From NCBI GenBank assembly GCA_963668365.1, contig OY764266.1, forward strand, positions 3,410,001-3,474,000: a DNA stretch of 64,000 bases, given 5' to 3'. The notes under the pieces are model-generated. The model did not search any database and was not told the origin of the DNA. It saw only the letters and a program-made list of their open reading frames with translations. The DNA comes from VXNE01 sp963668365. Its GTDB lineage: Bacteria; Pseudomonadota; Gammaproteobacteria; Pseudomonadales; Azotimanducaceae. Shown here piece by piece: positions 1 through 8,727 of the stretch (the stretch's first letter is position 1; every line of letters begins with the position of its first letter). The translations under genes and the position numbers were made by a program.

Positions 1-309
1 GACATGCTGCAGGAGCTCGGCATGTCGGCCGAGGCGGCGATATCGCCGTATACCCTGGAGCTGGAAAATCAGGTCGTGCAGTTGCAGGGAAGCGTCGAAG
101 CGCAATACCGGGAGCTTCGTCGCATCCTGAAGGAGGCCTACTACCGGGAATTGGGACTGGTGCTTCCGGAAGCGCCGGAAGCAGCGGTGGACGCGAACGT
201 CTCCGAGCCATGCGGGGATGGCTTGGAAGACAGCGCCTGCGAACAGGGGCAGGACGAGACGCCCAACCACGCGCAGGTACCCACGGGACACTCGATCCGT
301 CAACAATGA
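1..309 (+). CDS. C-terminal part of a coiled-coil protein (5' end outside window)
   Basis: The frame is open from the first base and ends at a TGA at 307-309. The first Met codon in view (4-6) is probably internal. About 100 residues are visible: a heptad-like amphipathic stretch (residues about 18-52, rich in Glu, Gln, Leu and Arg), then a low-complexity acidic tail ending SIRQQ. The TGA overlaps the ATG of the next gene (ATGA), so it belongs to the operon that follows. I do not recognise a family. As the lead-in to a membrane-complex operon it may be the end of a structural or regulatory component, but the sequence alone does not show this. Confidence 0.6.
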   Translation, partial: DMLQELGMSAEAAISPYTLELENQVVQLQGSVEAQYRELRRILKEAYYRELGLVLPEAPEAAVDANVSEPCGDGLEDSACEQGQDETPNHAQVPTGHSIRQQ

Positions 310-1835
310 CCGAGTCCGAAAACCGCGACCGCGTAGTCATCACGCCCGCGTCGGCACCCCTCTCAAGGCAGGATAACCCGCGGCGGACGCGCCTGCCGAA
401 ACCATCGCCGGGAACCCTCGTGCTCGCCGGAGTCCTCGTCGCGCTGCTCGCTGTCGCAACCTGGATTGTCTTTGTCTTGCCGGACCACGTCGACGACGTG
501 CAGACTGTCGCAATCGACGCCTCGCCGGACGACGTTCAGCCTGCCGGGGACAATGGCGGCATCGATGCTTCCGTGGAAGACGTCGTCCCCCCGTTTCGCG
601 AGAGCGAACTCGCGAAGGCAAAGGAGCAGGCGAACGCGACCATTGCTGAAGTCGTAGAGCTGCAACGCCTGCTCGAACAGAAAATGAACGTCGAGAGCTG
701 GGCAAGCGAGGCTTACGCCGCCGTGCTGGACCAGGCGATCGAAGGAGACCGGCTGTTCGAGGAAGCCCGGTATCACGAGGCGCAGGCCGGGTACGAAGCC
801 GCGGCGGAGGGCCTTCGTGCGTTGCGCGACGAGGGTCTCGCAAAGGTCGAGGACGCCGTCGCCCGCGGAGGGGCGGCGCTCGATGCCCTCGCAAGCGAGG
901 AAGCCGCCGCGGCATTCGCCGAGGCCCTGGCGATACAGCCGGACAATGCCCAGGCACTTGCCGGCGCCGACCGCGCGGCGCTTCAGCCGCAAGTGCTGGA
1001 GCTTGTGCGGGCCGGGGAACGGGCGCGGCTGCGCGGAGACCTGAAGCGGGCCGACGAACTCTTTCGCCAGGCGCGATCGCGGGACCCGCTCACCCGGGGC
1101 GTGGATGCCAAGATCAGGGAGGTCCGGGCCGCCCGCGCCGAGATTGCTTACCGGGAGGCGCTTTCCGCTGCATTCGCCGCCCTGGAGCGAGGCGAATTCG
1201 ACGACGCCGAAGCCGCCTTCGACCGCGTTCTTTCGACGCGGCCGGAGGATGCCGGCGCGCTGGCCGGGTTGCAGCAGACCGGGCAACGCCGCACGTTGTC
1301 GCGAATCGACGCGCTGCGCGCGCAGGCCGCCGTCCAGGAAGATGCCGACGACTGGGAGGGAGCCCTCGCGACATTCGACGCCGCCCTCGAGATCGACTCC
1401 TCCCTGCAATTCGCGCGCGACGGTCGCGCGCGTCTGCGCCAGCGGGTGGAACTAGTCCGTGACATGGACACCATCCTGGACGACCCGGCGGCGCTTTCCG
1501 AAGACGCCCTGTTCGACGAGGCGAAAGCCCTGCTCGCGAACGCGCGCGCGCAGGCCGGCGCCGGCGGCGCATTCGAGGCGAAGACCCGGGCGTTGGCTGA
1601 ACTGCTGTCGCGGGCCGCGGAACCCGTCGAACTGGTGCTGGTCTCCGACAACGCAACGGACGTGGTCGTCCAGAAGGTCGCCACGCTCGGGAGTTTCAAG
1701 CGCCACGCGCTGAACCTGCGGCCAGGTCGCTACGTCATCGTCGGCAGCCGCGACGGTTGCCGCGACGTGCGAGTGGAGATCCTCCTCGAAGCTGGGCTGC
1801 CCCCAGTGACAGTGCGCTGCGAAGAGCGCATCTGA
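306..1835 (+). CDS. Membrane-anchored TPR-like periplasmic protein
   Basis: A 509-residue protein. The ATG at 306 overlaps the preceding stop (ATGA), indicating translational coupling; longer upstream in-frame starts would overlap the previous gene by about 100 bp. A basic N-terminus precedes one membrane helix (about residues 37-58), giving an N-in topology with the rest in the periplasm. Residues about 95-430 are Ala/Glu-rich helical repeats with TPR-like spacing (for example the motifs AFAEALAIQPDNAQAL and AFDRVLSTRPEDAGAL). The last about 90 residues lack repeats and look like a small beta domain with a Cys pair near the end. TPR arrays usually scaffold protein complexes. Next to a MotA-like channel and vWA proteins, a scaffold role in an envelope machine is the natural inference. 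No enzyme motif is visible. Confidence 0.8.
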   Translation: MTESENRDRVVITPASAPLSRQDNPRRTRLPKPSPGTLVLAGVLVALLAVATWIVFVLPDHVDDVQTVAIDASPDDVQPAGDNGGIDASVEDVVPPFRESELAKAKEQANATIAEVVELQRLLEQKMNVESWASEAYAAVLDQAIEGDRLFEEARYHEAQAGYEAAAEGLRALRDEGLAKVEDAVARGGAALDALASEEAAAAFAEALAIQPDNAQALAGADRAALQPQVLELVRAGERARLRGDLKRADELFRQARSRDPLTRGVDAKIREVRAARAEIAYREALSAAFAALERGEFDDAEAAFDRVLSTRPEDAGALAGLQQTGQRRTLSRIDALRAQAAVQEDADDWEGALATFDAALEIDSSLQFARDGRARLRQRVELVRDMDTILDDPAALSEDALFDEAKALLANARAQAGAGGAFEAKTRALAELLSRAAEPVELVLVSDNATDVVVQKVATLGSFKRHALNLRPGRYVIVGSRDGCRDVRVEILLEAGLPPVTVRCEERI

Positions 1836-1855
1836 CAACGGCAAGGAACGGTCGC

Positions 1856-3895
1856 ATGGAAGATGCCAGGGCGACGATCAAACCCGTCGCGTTCCGGCCC
1901 ACCGCGCCGGACGGGAGACGGAAGATCATCCGCCTCAACCCGTGGCAGTCGGCGGGCATCGTGCTTGCCGTCGGCGCCGCCTGGTTCCTGTGGTTCATGT
2001 TCACCGCGAAGTCGGTTCGGTTCGAGTTGACGCCACCGGTCGACGACGTGGCAGTGGACGGTGGTTTTCAACTGCGTATCGGCGAGATCAGCCTGTTGCG
2101 GGAAGGCCGCTACCGCCTCCGGGCCGAGGCGTCCGGCTATCACCCCCTGGAAGTGGATGTGGACGTCGGTCCCGACCGCAACCAGGAGTTCGCCTATGCC
2201 ATGGCGCCGCTCCCCGGTCGCGTCACGTTCGCATCTTCGCCCGCCGGCGCCCGAGTGCTGGTCGACGGGGAAGACATCGGGGAGACCCCGTTGACGTCGG
2301 ACGTGGACGCCGGCTCCCGCGCGGTTGTGATCACCAGGGAGGACTACCAGCCCGCGTACTTCGGCGTCGATGTCGAAGGACGTCGACTGCCCCAGTCCGT
2401 CGATGCCGAACTGCTTCCCGACTGGGCCGACGTCACCATTCCTTCAATCCCTTCCGGGGCTGCCGTCAGCGTGGACGGAACCCAGGTCGGCGCGACGCCC
2501 GGTCCGGTACCCGTTCCGTCGGGCGAGCGCGGCATCCTCGTCAAGCTGCCGGGCTACAAGGGCTGGCGCGACATACTGCAAGTCACGGCGGGACAGCCGC
2601 TGACGCTGTCCGAGATCAGGCTCGAGCGTGCCGACGGCCTGCTCTCGGTCCGTTCGTCGCCGCGCGGCGCCAGCGTCACCGTTGACGGACAATATGAAGG
2701 ACTCACCCCCATCGAAATCGCGGTCGCGCCCGGCTCCGCGCTCGGCGTTCGCGTATTCAAGGTGGGCTACGCGCCGGTCGAGCGCAGCATTCGCGTCGAG
2801 TCCGGGACCGAGCGGGCGCTGTCCGTGGAGCTGGAGGCGCTCACCGGCACACTCGTGGTGGTCGCGGAACCCGTCGATGCCGAACTCTGGATCGACGGCA
2901 AGCGCGCCGGCGAAATTGGCGAACCCATCACGCTTCCCGCCGTTCCACACGAGATCGAGCTGACGAAGGAGGGCTACGCCGGCTACCGCAAGACCGTGAT
3001 GCCCCAGCCCGGCTTCTCGCAGGAAGTGAAGGTACGGCTTCTGACCGTGGCCGAGGCCCGGCTCGCGCGCCTGAAACCGTCGATCACCACCGCCCTCGGC
3101 CAGGAATTGCTGCTTTTCCAGCCCTCGCCCATACAACTCGGCGCCTCGCGTCGAGAACCCGGCAGGCGCGCCAACGAAGTCCTGCGCGACGTCGATCTCT
3201 CCCGCCTGTTCTACCTCGGCACCAAGGAGGTCACCAACGCCGAGTTCCGCAGGTTCGCGTCGGGACACTCGTCGGGAAGGTTCCAGGACGCCGATCTGGA
3301 TCGTGAAGATCTGCCGGTCTCCAACGTCTCCTGGGAGGAGGCGGCCCTGTTCTGCAACTGGTTGTCCGCGCGGGAAGGGAAAGAACCGTTCTACGAGGAG
3401 GAGTTCGGCAGCATAGCGGGCATCAACTCGGGGTCGCTTGGATACCGCCTGCCCACCGAGGCCGAGTGGGCGTGGGCTGCTCGCCATCTGGATGATGCGT
3501 CGCCACTGCTGCGCTTTCCCTGGGGCGACCGCCTGCCGCCTCCCAGCCGTCACGGCAACTACGCCGACCGTGCCGCGGCCCATGTCGTCGGACGCATCAT
3601 CTTCGGCTATAACGACAACTACATCGGTTCCGCGCCGGTCGGGACATTCGGGCCGAACGCGAAACAGTTGCACGACCTCGGAGGCAACGTCGCCGAATGG
3701 GTGCACGACTACTACGAGATACCGGCTCCGGGCCAAAGCCTGAACCCGCTCGGGCCGCACGAGGGCGACTATCGCGTGATCAGGGGTTCGAGCTGGATGC
3801 ACGGGACGCTTTCCGAGTTGCGCCTGTCCTTTCGCGACTACGGCGCCAAGGGCCGGAACGATGTCGGGTTCCGCCTCGCGCGTTTCGCGGAGTAA
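1856..3895 (+). CDS. PEGA-repeat membrane protein with C-terminal SUMF1 (FGE-like) domain
   Basis: A 679-residue protein; the ATG at 1856 follows an AAGGAA ribosome site. One membrane helix (about 31-50) puts the rest in the periplasm. Four PEGA-type beta repeats follow, each with the signature [SP]P.GA.V.VDG..xG.TP (about residues 120-400). They are surface-layer-like modules known from envelope and peptidoglycan-contacting proteins. The C-terminal about 240 residues are a SUMF1 / formylglycine-generating-enzyme-like fold: YRLPTEAEWAWAAR, GGNVAEWVHDYY, RVIRGSSW and a final GFRLA. The paired Cys that perform FGE oxidation are not present near the end (the stretch after RGSSW has none), so this is more likely a binding or structural SUMF1 domain than an active sulfatase activator. 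Confidence 0.85.
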   Translation: MEDARATIKPVAFRPTAPDGRRKIIRLNPWQSAGIVLAVGAAWFLWFMFTAKSVRFELTPPVDDVAVDGGFQLRIGEISLLREGRYRLRAEASGYHPLEVDVDVGPDRNQEFAYAMAPLPGRVTFASSPAGARVLVDGEDIGETPLTSDVDAGSRAVVITREDYQPAYFGVDVEGRRLPQSVDAELLPDWADVTIPSIPSGAAVSVDGTQVGATPGPVPVPSGERGILVKLPGYKGWRDILQVTAGQPLTLSEIRLERADGLLSVRSSPRGASVTVDGQYEGLTPIEIAVAPGSALGVRVFKVGYAPVERSIRVESGTERALSVELEALTGTLVVVAEPVDAELWIDGKRAGEIGEPITLPAVPHEIELTKEGYAGYRKTVMPQPGFSQEVKVRLLTVAEARLARLKPSITTALGQELLLFQPSPIQLGASRREPGRRANEVLRDVDLSRLFYLGTKEVTNAEFRRFASGHSSGRFQDADLDREDLPVSNVSWEEAALFCNWLSAREGKEPFYEEEFGSIAGINSGSLGYRLPTEAEWAWAARHLDDASPLLRFPWGDRLPPPSRHGNYADRAAAHVVGRIIFGYNDNYIGSAPVGTFGPNAKQLHDLGGNVAEWVHDYYEIPAPGQSLNPLGPHEGDYRVIRGSSWMHGTLSELRLSFRDYGAKGRNDVGFRLARFAE

Positions 3896-3899
3896 TGCG

Positions 3900-4199
3900 A
3901 TGACCGACCAGATTCTTTGGAACAATCGTCGCCGGGGAGTGTCAGCGACCGGGGCACTGTTGCTGTGTTGCGCTCTCGGCGTCAGCGCCTGGGCGGCGGA
4001 GGATTCGGAACCCCCGGATCAACCGACCGCCGCGGACACGGAGGAGTTCGATCCCGGGACCTCGCCCGACATCGAGACCGCCGAAGAGGCGCAGGAGGAG
4101 GAAGGCGCCGAGCCGCCGACAAGCGAGTCCCCCGACATTTTCATCCCAACCGAGGACATCTCGGAGAGTATCGCCGTAAAGTTCCCCGTGGATATCTAG
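3900..4199 (+). CDS. Small exported acidic protein
   Basis: A 99-residue protein; its ATG at 3900 is four bases after the preceding stop. A typical signal peptide covers residues 1-32 (basic start, LLLCCALGVSAWAA, probable cleavage after AWA). The mature part is almost entirely Glu, Asp, Pro, Ser and Thr, with no predicted fold. It may be an acidic linker or a disordered periplasmic tether. It sits directly before the channel gene (6-bp gap), consistent with the same operon. I do not recognise a family. Confidence 0.7.
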   Translation: MTDQILWNNRRRGVSATGALLLCCALGVSAWAAEDSEPPDQPTAADTEEFDPGTSPDIETAEEAQEEEGAEPPTSESPDIFIPTEDISESIAVKFPVDI

Positions 4200-4205
4200 G
4201 CACTT

Positions 4206-4994
4206 ATGAAAAACTTCGAATTCTTCTACCAGATCATCGCGCTCGTCGCGGCCGTCATCCTCGTGCACCTGGTCTACGTCACGATGATCCGGCCCAATGC
4301 GGAAGCCATCCTGGAGGTCCGCGCGCAGAGCGCGGCGATGGGCGAACCCATCGCCGACGACCGGTCCCTCTACGTGGTGTTGCGCGACTACGAGCAGGAG
4401 TTCTGCTTCATCCTGGGGTTGTGGGCCATGGCGATTGTCGGTTTCAAGGCGCGCAACTCGTTCAAGGAGCGTCGCCTGTTCGAGCAGGAGATGATCCGGG
4501 TGAGCGAGGGCTTGAGCATTCTGCCGGAGGATACGCGCGAATATGCGCGACCGTTGCAGGCCCTGCCCGACCGCGTGCGCGAGCAACTGCTCCCCCGTGC
4601 GCTGCTGGCGGCGCTACAGCGTTTCGCATCGACCCGAAACGTGCAGGACGTCTCCGAAGCCATCCGCCAGGTGTGTGCCGCCGAGTCCGACCGGCTGGAC
4701 AGCGAACTGTCGATCGTCCGCTATATCGCCTGGGCGATCCCTTCCATCGGCTTCATCGGCACCGTGCGCGGCATCGGCAACGCGCTTGGACAGGCGCACG
4801 AAGCGGTGGCCGGCAACATCGCCGGCGTCACGGAAAACCTGGGGGTCGCGTTCAACTCCACCTTCGTCGCCCTGGTGATCAGCATCCTCGTCATGTTCCT
4901 GGTGCACCAGGTGCAACTGGTGCAGGAGCGCCTGGTGTTCGATACTCAGAACTACTGCGACCAGCAACTGGTTCGCCACATGCAGGTGCGTTGA
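4206..4994 (+). CDS. MotA/TolQ/ExbB-like proton-channel subunit
   Basis: A 262-residue inner-membrane protein. Four hydrophobic helices are visible: about 5-27, 65-81, 171-192 and 214-236, with a cytoplasmic helical segment between the second and third. This is the MotA/TolQ plan. The last two helices carry the family core: WAIPSIGFIGTVRGIGNAL, then ENLGVAFNSTFVALVISI. In MotA, TolQ and ExbB these helices line the ion path and surround the Asp-bearing helix of a MotB/TolR/ExbD partner. Three downstream genes encode such helices (Asp19 of each vWA protein). It is probably the stator channel of an ion-driven envelope complex. The flanking genes match neither tol-pal, exb nor flagellar loci. Confidence 0.9.
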   Translation: MKNFEFFYQIIALVAAVILVHLVYVTMIRPNAEAILEVRAQSAAMGEPIADDRSLYVVLRDYEQEFCFILGLWAMAIVGFKARNSFKERRLFEQEMIRVSEGLSILPEDTREYARPLQALPDRVREQLLPRALLAALQRFASTRNVQDVSEAIRQVCAAESDRLDSELSIVRYIAWAIPSIGFIGTVRGIGNALGQAHEAVAGNIAGVTENLGVAFNSTFVALVISILVMFLVHQVQLVQERLVFDTQNYCDQQLVRHMQVR

Positions 4995-4996
4995 CG

Positions 4997-6256
4997 ATGT
5001 GGGTGCTCGAACTGAACGATGCGGAAATCGCGGCCTCAAGGGATGGAGGCGTGCACTACCGGGAGCCCGGCGTGGCCCTGCTGGAGCGCCAACCGGTCTT
5101 CGGGGATGCGGCCCTCGCCGCCGCGCGCCTGCGACCCAGGCAGTTCCAGAGCCAGTATTTCGCCCGCATGAACGCCGAGCCGGTCGTTCCCGGCATATCC
5201 GGGATCGCAAACCAGGCCGACCTGGCGTACCGGCACCTGCGCCACATCAAGGCCGCAGCCGGCATCGGCGACGAGGATGAACTCTTCGTCTCGGTCCCCG
5301 GCACAAGCTCGCCCGAGCAACTCGGACTGCTCCTCGGCATCGCCCAGGAGGCGAAGCTCAATGTCCGCGCCGTGATCGACTCGGCGGTCGCCGCGGCGAG
5401 TTCCGCGCGATTGCCCGAGCGATGCGTGCTCATCGATGTGCTCCTGCATGGCGCGGTGGCCGCGGACCTGGCCATTGCCGACAACGCGCGCCGGGAAAGC
5501 GTGCGCGAAGTCCCTGAAGTCGGCCTCCTGCAGTTGCTTGAAGGCTGGGTGGATGCGGTGGCCGACCGTTTCGTCGGCGAGACGCGGCTCGATCCGCTGC
5601 GCGTCGCCGAAACCGAACAGCAGGTGTTCGACCAGGTGTTCGCGCAAGTCCTGAAAGAAGACGCCGTCGAGTTGTCGGTGGGCGTCGAACATCGGAGCGG
5701 CGAGCGTCGCATCCGCTTGCCGGCCACGGCGCTGGCGGACAAATCGGCCCAACGCTACGACCTCCTGGCCCGGCGAGTCGGCACCGCCTCCACCCTCGCG
5801 CTGACACACCGCGCGGCGCGCCTGCCTGGCCTGGCGGACCGACTGCGGACGTCGGGCCACCGTTTGATCCTCCTCGACCCGGACGCGGTCCGCGACGGCA
5901 TATGGGAGTGCGCCGACGTCCTCCGGGGCGACGACGAGATTGCTTTCATTTCGTCGCTGCCGGCGAACAGCGAGGCGGCGGCGCCGGAAGAGATTCCGCC
6001 GACCCACATTCTCTGCGACGCCATGGCGGTGCCGCTTGGCGACGACTTCCACGCCAGCCGCCACCCTCGCGCGAATGCTCTCGGCGATGCATTCCGCATC
6101 GTGCGCCGCACGAGCGGCCATTACGTCGTGCCCGGCGCCGAAGCGCGGGTGATCCTGAACGAGCACGCCCTCGTCGCCGATACGCGCGTCTCTCTCGGCG
6201 ACTCGATCAGGTGCCGGAAACAGGAGTTCACCGTCATCCATCTCGAGGGGAAATGA
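4997..6256 (+). CDS. Degenerate Hsp70/actin-fold protein with FHA-like tail
   Basis: A 419-residue soluble protein; ATG 4997, two bases after the channel gene's stop. It opens with a short beta strand (MWVLELND) as ASKHA-fold proteins do. The segment VSVPGTSSPEQLGLLLGIA followed by LNVRAVIDSAVAAASS matches the Hsp70 pattern (strand VPA, helix of a modified protein, then 'ARIINEPTAAA'). CVLIDVLLHGAVAADLAI sits where Hsp70 has its DLGGGT phosphate loop, but the Gly-rich motif is lost. The last about 70 residues (YVVPGAEARVILNEHAL, then LGDSIRC) resemble the closing strands of an FHA-like beta sandwich. It is probably a cytoplasmic, non-hydrolysing or weak-ATP scaffold on the channel. The fold assignment is by motif only. 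Confidence 0.6.
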   Translation: MWVLELNDAEIAASRDGGVHYREPGVALLERQPVFGDAALAAARLRPRQFQSQYFARMNAEPVVPGISGIANQADLAYRHLRHIKAAAGIGDEDELFVSVPGTSSPEQLGLLLGIAQEAKLNVRAVIDSAVAAASSARLPERCVLIDVLLHGAVAADLAIADNARRESVREVPEVGLLQLLEGWVDAVADRFVGETRLDPLRVAETEQQVFDQVFAQVLKEDAVELSVGVEHRSGERRIRLPATALADKSAQRYDLLARRVGTASTLALTHRAARLPGLADRLRTSGHRLILLDPDAVRDGIWECADVLRGDDEIAFISSLPANSEAAAPEEIPPTHILCDAMAVPLGDDFHASRHPRANALGDAFRIVRRTSGHYVVPGAEARVILNEHALVADTRVSLGDSIRCRKQEFTVIHLEGK

Positions 6257-6259
6257 GCG

Positions 6260-7351
6260 ATGGCGCAGTATTCCAAGCGACGCACCACCAACGTCTTTTC
6301 GCTCTCGTTCCTGGACGTCATGTCATGCGGATTCGGCGCCACCGTGCTGGTGTTCCTCATCATCAACCACGAAGTCGACGACGAGATCAAGGAAGTCAAT
6401 CGGGACCTGCTGTCGGAACTGCGCCTGCTCAACTACGAAATCAACTCCGGCACGCCCAACCTGACCGAGTTGGAGAAACGGCTCGAGGACGTCAAGGCGC
6501 GGATCGCCCAAGCCAAGCGGCTGCGGCTCGCCACCGTGGAAGATGCGGAACGCAAGCGCGAAGAACTCGAAACACTCGAAGCGATGACGATAACGCAACG
6601 CAAGAGCCTGGAAGAACTGATGGCCGAAGTCGACATGCGCGAAGAGGAGGTCGAACGGCTCAAGTCCGCCGAAGAAAAGGAAGCCGGGCAGGCGAACATC
6701 GAGATCGAGGGCCAGGGCGACCGGCAGTACCTCACCGGGCTGTTTGTTGGCGGCACGCACATATTGATCGCCGTGGACGCCTCCGCCAGCATGCTCGACA
6801 ACACTCTCATCAACGTTATCCGGCGCCGGAACATGTCGGTTTCGCGCCAGCTTCAATCGTCGAAATGGCAACGCGCCGTGCGCACCGTGGAGTGGCTCGC
6901 CTCTCAGCTTCCCCTGGAAAGCTACTACCAGATCCTGCGGTTCAACACCGAGGCCGTGACAGTGTTGCCTTCGAACGATTGGCACTCCGCGATCAACGCT
7001 GGAATCCTGGCCGACGCGATCGATACGCTGCGGGAGACGCCCCCTGCGGACGGCACCAACCTCGCGAACCTGTTCAGCGCCATCGACAGCATGGACCCCC
7101 TGCCCGACAACGTGATGTTGATCATCGACAGCCTCCCCACCCAGGGCAGGACGCCGCCGCGCTCGCCGACCGTAACCGGGCGGGAGCGGATGAATTACTT
7201 CGTGGAGGCGACGAGAAGGCTGCCTCGCAGCATACCGGTGAACGTCATCATGTTTCCGATGGAGGGGGACCCCCTGGCGGCGGGCGCCTACTGGAGCCTC
7301 GCGCAACAGACCGGCGGCGTCTACCTGGCACCATCGGAGGACTGGCCATGA
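6260..7351 (+). CDS. MotB/TolR-like membrane-anchored vWA protein 1
   Basis: A 363-residue protein, three bases after the previous stop. The N-terminal helix begins FSLSFLDVMSCGFGA. Asp19 lies where MotB and TolR carry the ion-binding Asp at the start of their only membrane helix (MotB: YADFMTA). A charged coiled coil follows (about residues 45-150), then a von Willebrand A domain from about residue 165 with a complete MIDAS start (AVDASASM, i.e. DxSxS). It therefore has the layout of a stator rod with a vWA domain in place of the OmpA-like peptidoglycan-binding domain. Its last 22 residues are encoded by the start of a tandemly duplicated segment, and a second copy of this tail lies at 8556-8620. 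Confidence 0.85.
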   Translation: MAQYSKRRTTNVFSLSFLDVMSCGFGATVLVFLIINHEVDDEIKEVNRDLLSELRLLNYEINSGTPNLTELEKRLEDVKARIAQAKRLRLATVEDAERKREELETLEAMTITQRKSLEELMAEVDMREEEVERLKSAEEKEAGQANIEIEGQGDRQYLTGLFVGGTHILIAVDASASMLDNTLINVIRRRNMSVSRQLQSSKWQRAVRTVEWLASQLPLESYYQILRFNTEAVTVLPSNDWHSAINAGILADAIDTLRETPPADGTNLANLFSAIDSMDPLPDNVMLIIDSLPTQGRTPPRSPTVTGRERMNYFVEATRRLPRSIPVNVIMFPMEGDPLAAGAYWSLAQQTGGVYLAPSEDWP

Positions 7352-7458
7352 AAGTGCCCCACAGCTGTCGCCTCCGGCTCCACCTGTGGCCCGGCCCCGC
7401 TCGTCGACCATGCAACAAGCGCCCCAGGTCGCTGCCGCTCCCCGGAGGCGTTTGATTT

Positions 7459-8460
7459 ATGCGAGTCCTACGAAGGCGAGAAATCGAACAGTTCAGCCTG
7501 TCGTTTCTCGACGTCGTCTGCTGCGGTTTCGGCGCGATCGTGCTGCTGCTGATCATCACCAAGACCATGCAACCCATGGTGCTGGAGAAGACGACCGTCG
7601 ATTTCGATGGCCAGGTCGCGGCGAAGAGAGAAGCCGTCAATACCATCCAGGGGCAAACGAGGACCGTAATGAGCCAGATCTCGGATGAGCAGCGTCAGCT
7701 CGACATGATCCTCGAACTGCTTGCGCGGGCAAAGCGGGAGCTATCGGAGATCCTCGGTGAGTTCGCGTCCACCAAGGAGCAGGCGGACGAGCAGGCGATC
7801 GAAAACAGCCGTCTGAAGGCAGCGAAACAGACCCTCTCGGAAGAGATGACGCGCCTGCTCGGTCAGGGTTTCAAGCGGGAAAGCAAAGTGATCGGCGGCA
7901 TCACTGTCGACTCCGAGTACATCATCTTCATCATCGACACCTCGGGCACCATGCAGAACCACGCGTGGCCCCACGCTGTCCGCAAGGTGAGCGAAACCCT
8001 CGACATCTATCCCAATGTCAAGGGAATCCAGGTCATGAACGACATGGGCGACTACATGTTTCCGAACTTTCGCGGTCAGTGGATTCCCGACTCTCCGGAG
8101 CGCCGCAAGGCAATCATGACGCGCCTCGCAACCTGGGCGCCCTACAGCAACTCCAGCCCGGTGGAAGGCATCGAGCAGGCCATCCAGACCTTCCGGTCTC
8201 CGGACAAGAAGATCAGCATCTACGTGTTCGGAGACGACTTCTCGACCCGGGACACCATCGAGGCGGTGGTCGACCGGGTGGACACATTGAACGCCGCAGG
8301 CCCGGACGGAAGCCGTCGAGTCCGAATCCATGGAGTGGGGTTTCCCGTGATCTTCCACCTGGACAGCCAGGCGACCTCGGGCTTCCGTTTCGCCGCGCTG
8401 ATGCGGGAACTGGCGTTCCGCAACGACGGTACCTTTGTCGGGCTGCCGAGTTTGCAGTAG
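7459..8460 (+). CDS. MotB/TolR-like membrane-anchored vWA protein 2 (duplicate A)
   Basis: A 333-residue protein; ATG 7459 after GGAGGCGTTTGATTT. Same plan as vWA protein 1: a basic N-terminus, FSLSFLDVVCCGFGA with Asp19 opening the single membrane helix, a helical stalk (about 60-140), then a vWA domain. The MIDAS start is IDTSGTM (Asp160); the third metal-site residue is Thr rather than the usual Ser, unlike its duplicate (IDTSGSM). The C-terminal region has a conserved YVFGDDFSTRDTIEAVVDRV segment. It is nearly identical to the protein at 8728-9729, from the 1269-bp duplication. It is probably a partner of the MotA-like channel. Whether A and B form a hetero-pair or are redundant is unknown. 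Confidence 0.87.
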   Translation: MRVLRRREIEQFSLSFLDVVCCGFGAIVLLLIITKTMQPMVLEKTTVDFDGQVAAKREAVNTIQGQTRTVMSQISDEQRQLDMILELLARAKRELSEILGEFASTKEQADEQAIENSRLKAAKQTLSEEMTRLLGQGFKRESKVIGGITVDSEYIIFIIDTSGTMQNHAWPHAVRKVSETLDIYPNVKGIQVMNDMGDYMFPNFRGQWIPDSPERRKAIMTRLATWAPYSNSSPVEGIEQAIQTFRSPDKKISIYVFGDDFSTRDTIEAVVDRVDTLNAAGPDGSRRVRIHGVGFPVIFHLDSQATSGFRFAALMRELAFRNDGTFVGLPSLQ

Positions 8461-8488
8461 TCCCTGACCACAGGAACCTATCGATCTC

Positions 8489-8620
8489 ATGATGACCCGC
8501 TCCACCAACGCCCCGACGCGAACTGTGACGAAGGCTGTGCGCCCAGGGCTCGTGCCCTACTGGAACCTCGCGCAACGCACCGGCGGCGTTTACCTGGCAC
8601 CATCGCAGGACTGGCCATGA
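8489..8620 (+). pseudogene. Chimeric 43-codon frame at the duplication joint
   Basis: An open frame of 43 codons starts with the lipoprotein's first residues (MMTRSTNAPTRTVTKAVRPG) and continues into the end of vWA protein 1 (YWNLAQRTGGVYLAPSQDWP). The full-length counterparts are at 9758-10402 and 6260-7351. The fusion joint lies near 8550-8558. Without the hydrophobic part of the signal peptide it is unlikely to be exported or functional. Its value is as proof of a head-to-tail duplication whose endpoints fell inside the two flanking genes. It sits in the operon and may still be translated. Confidence 0.85.
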
Positions 8621-8727
8621 AAGTGCCCCACAGCCGTCACCTCCGGTTCCGCCTGTGGCCCGGCCCCGCTCGTCGCCCATGCAACAAGCGCCCCAGGTCG
8701 CTGCCGCTCCCCGGAGGCGTTTGATTT

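Noticed and set aside
2444..3925. Minus-strand frame of 493 codons opposite the PEGA/SUMF1 gene
   Set aside because: Shadow of a real gene; no start context or domain.
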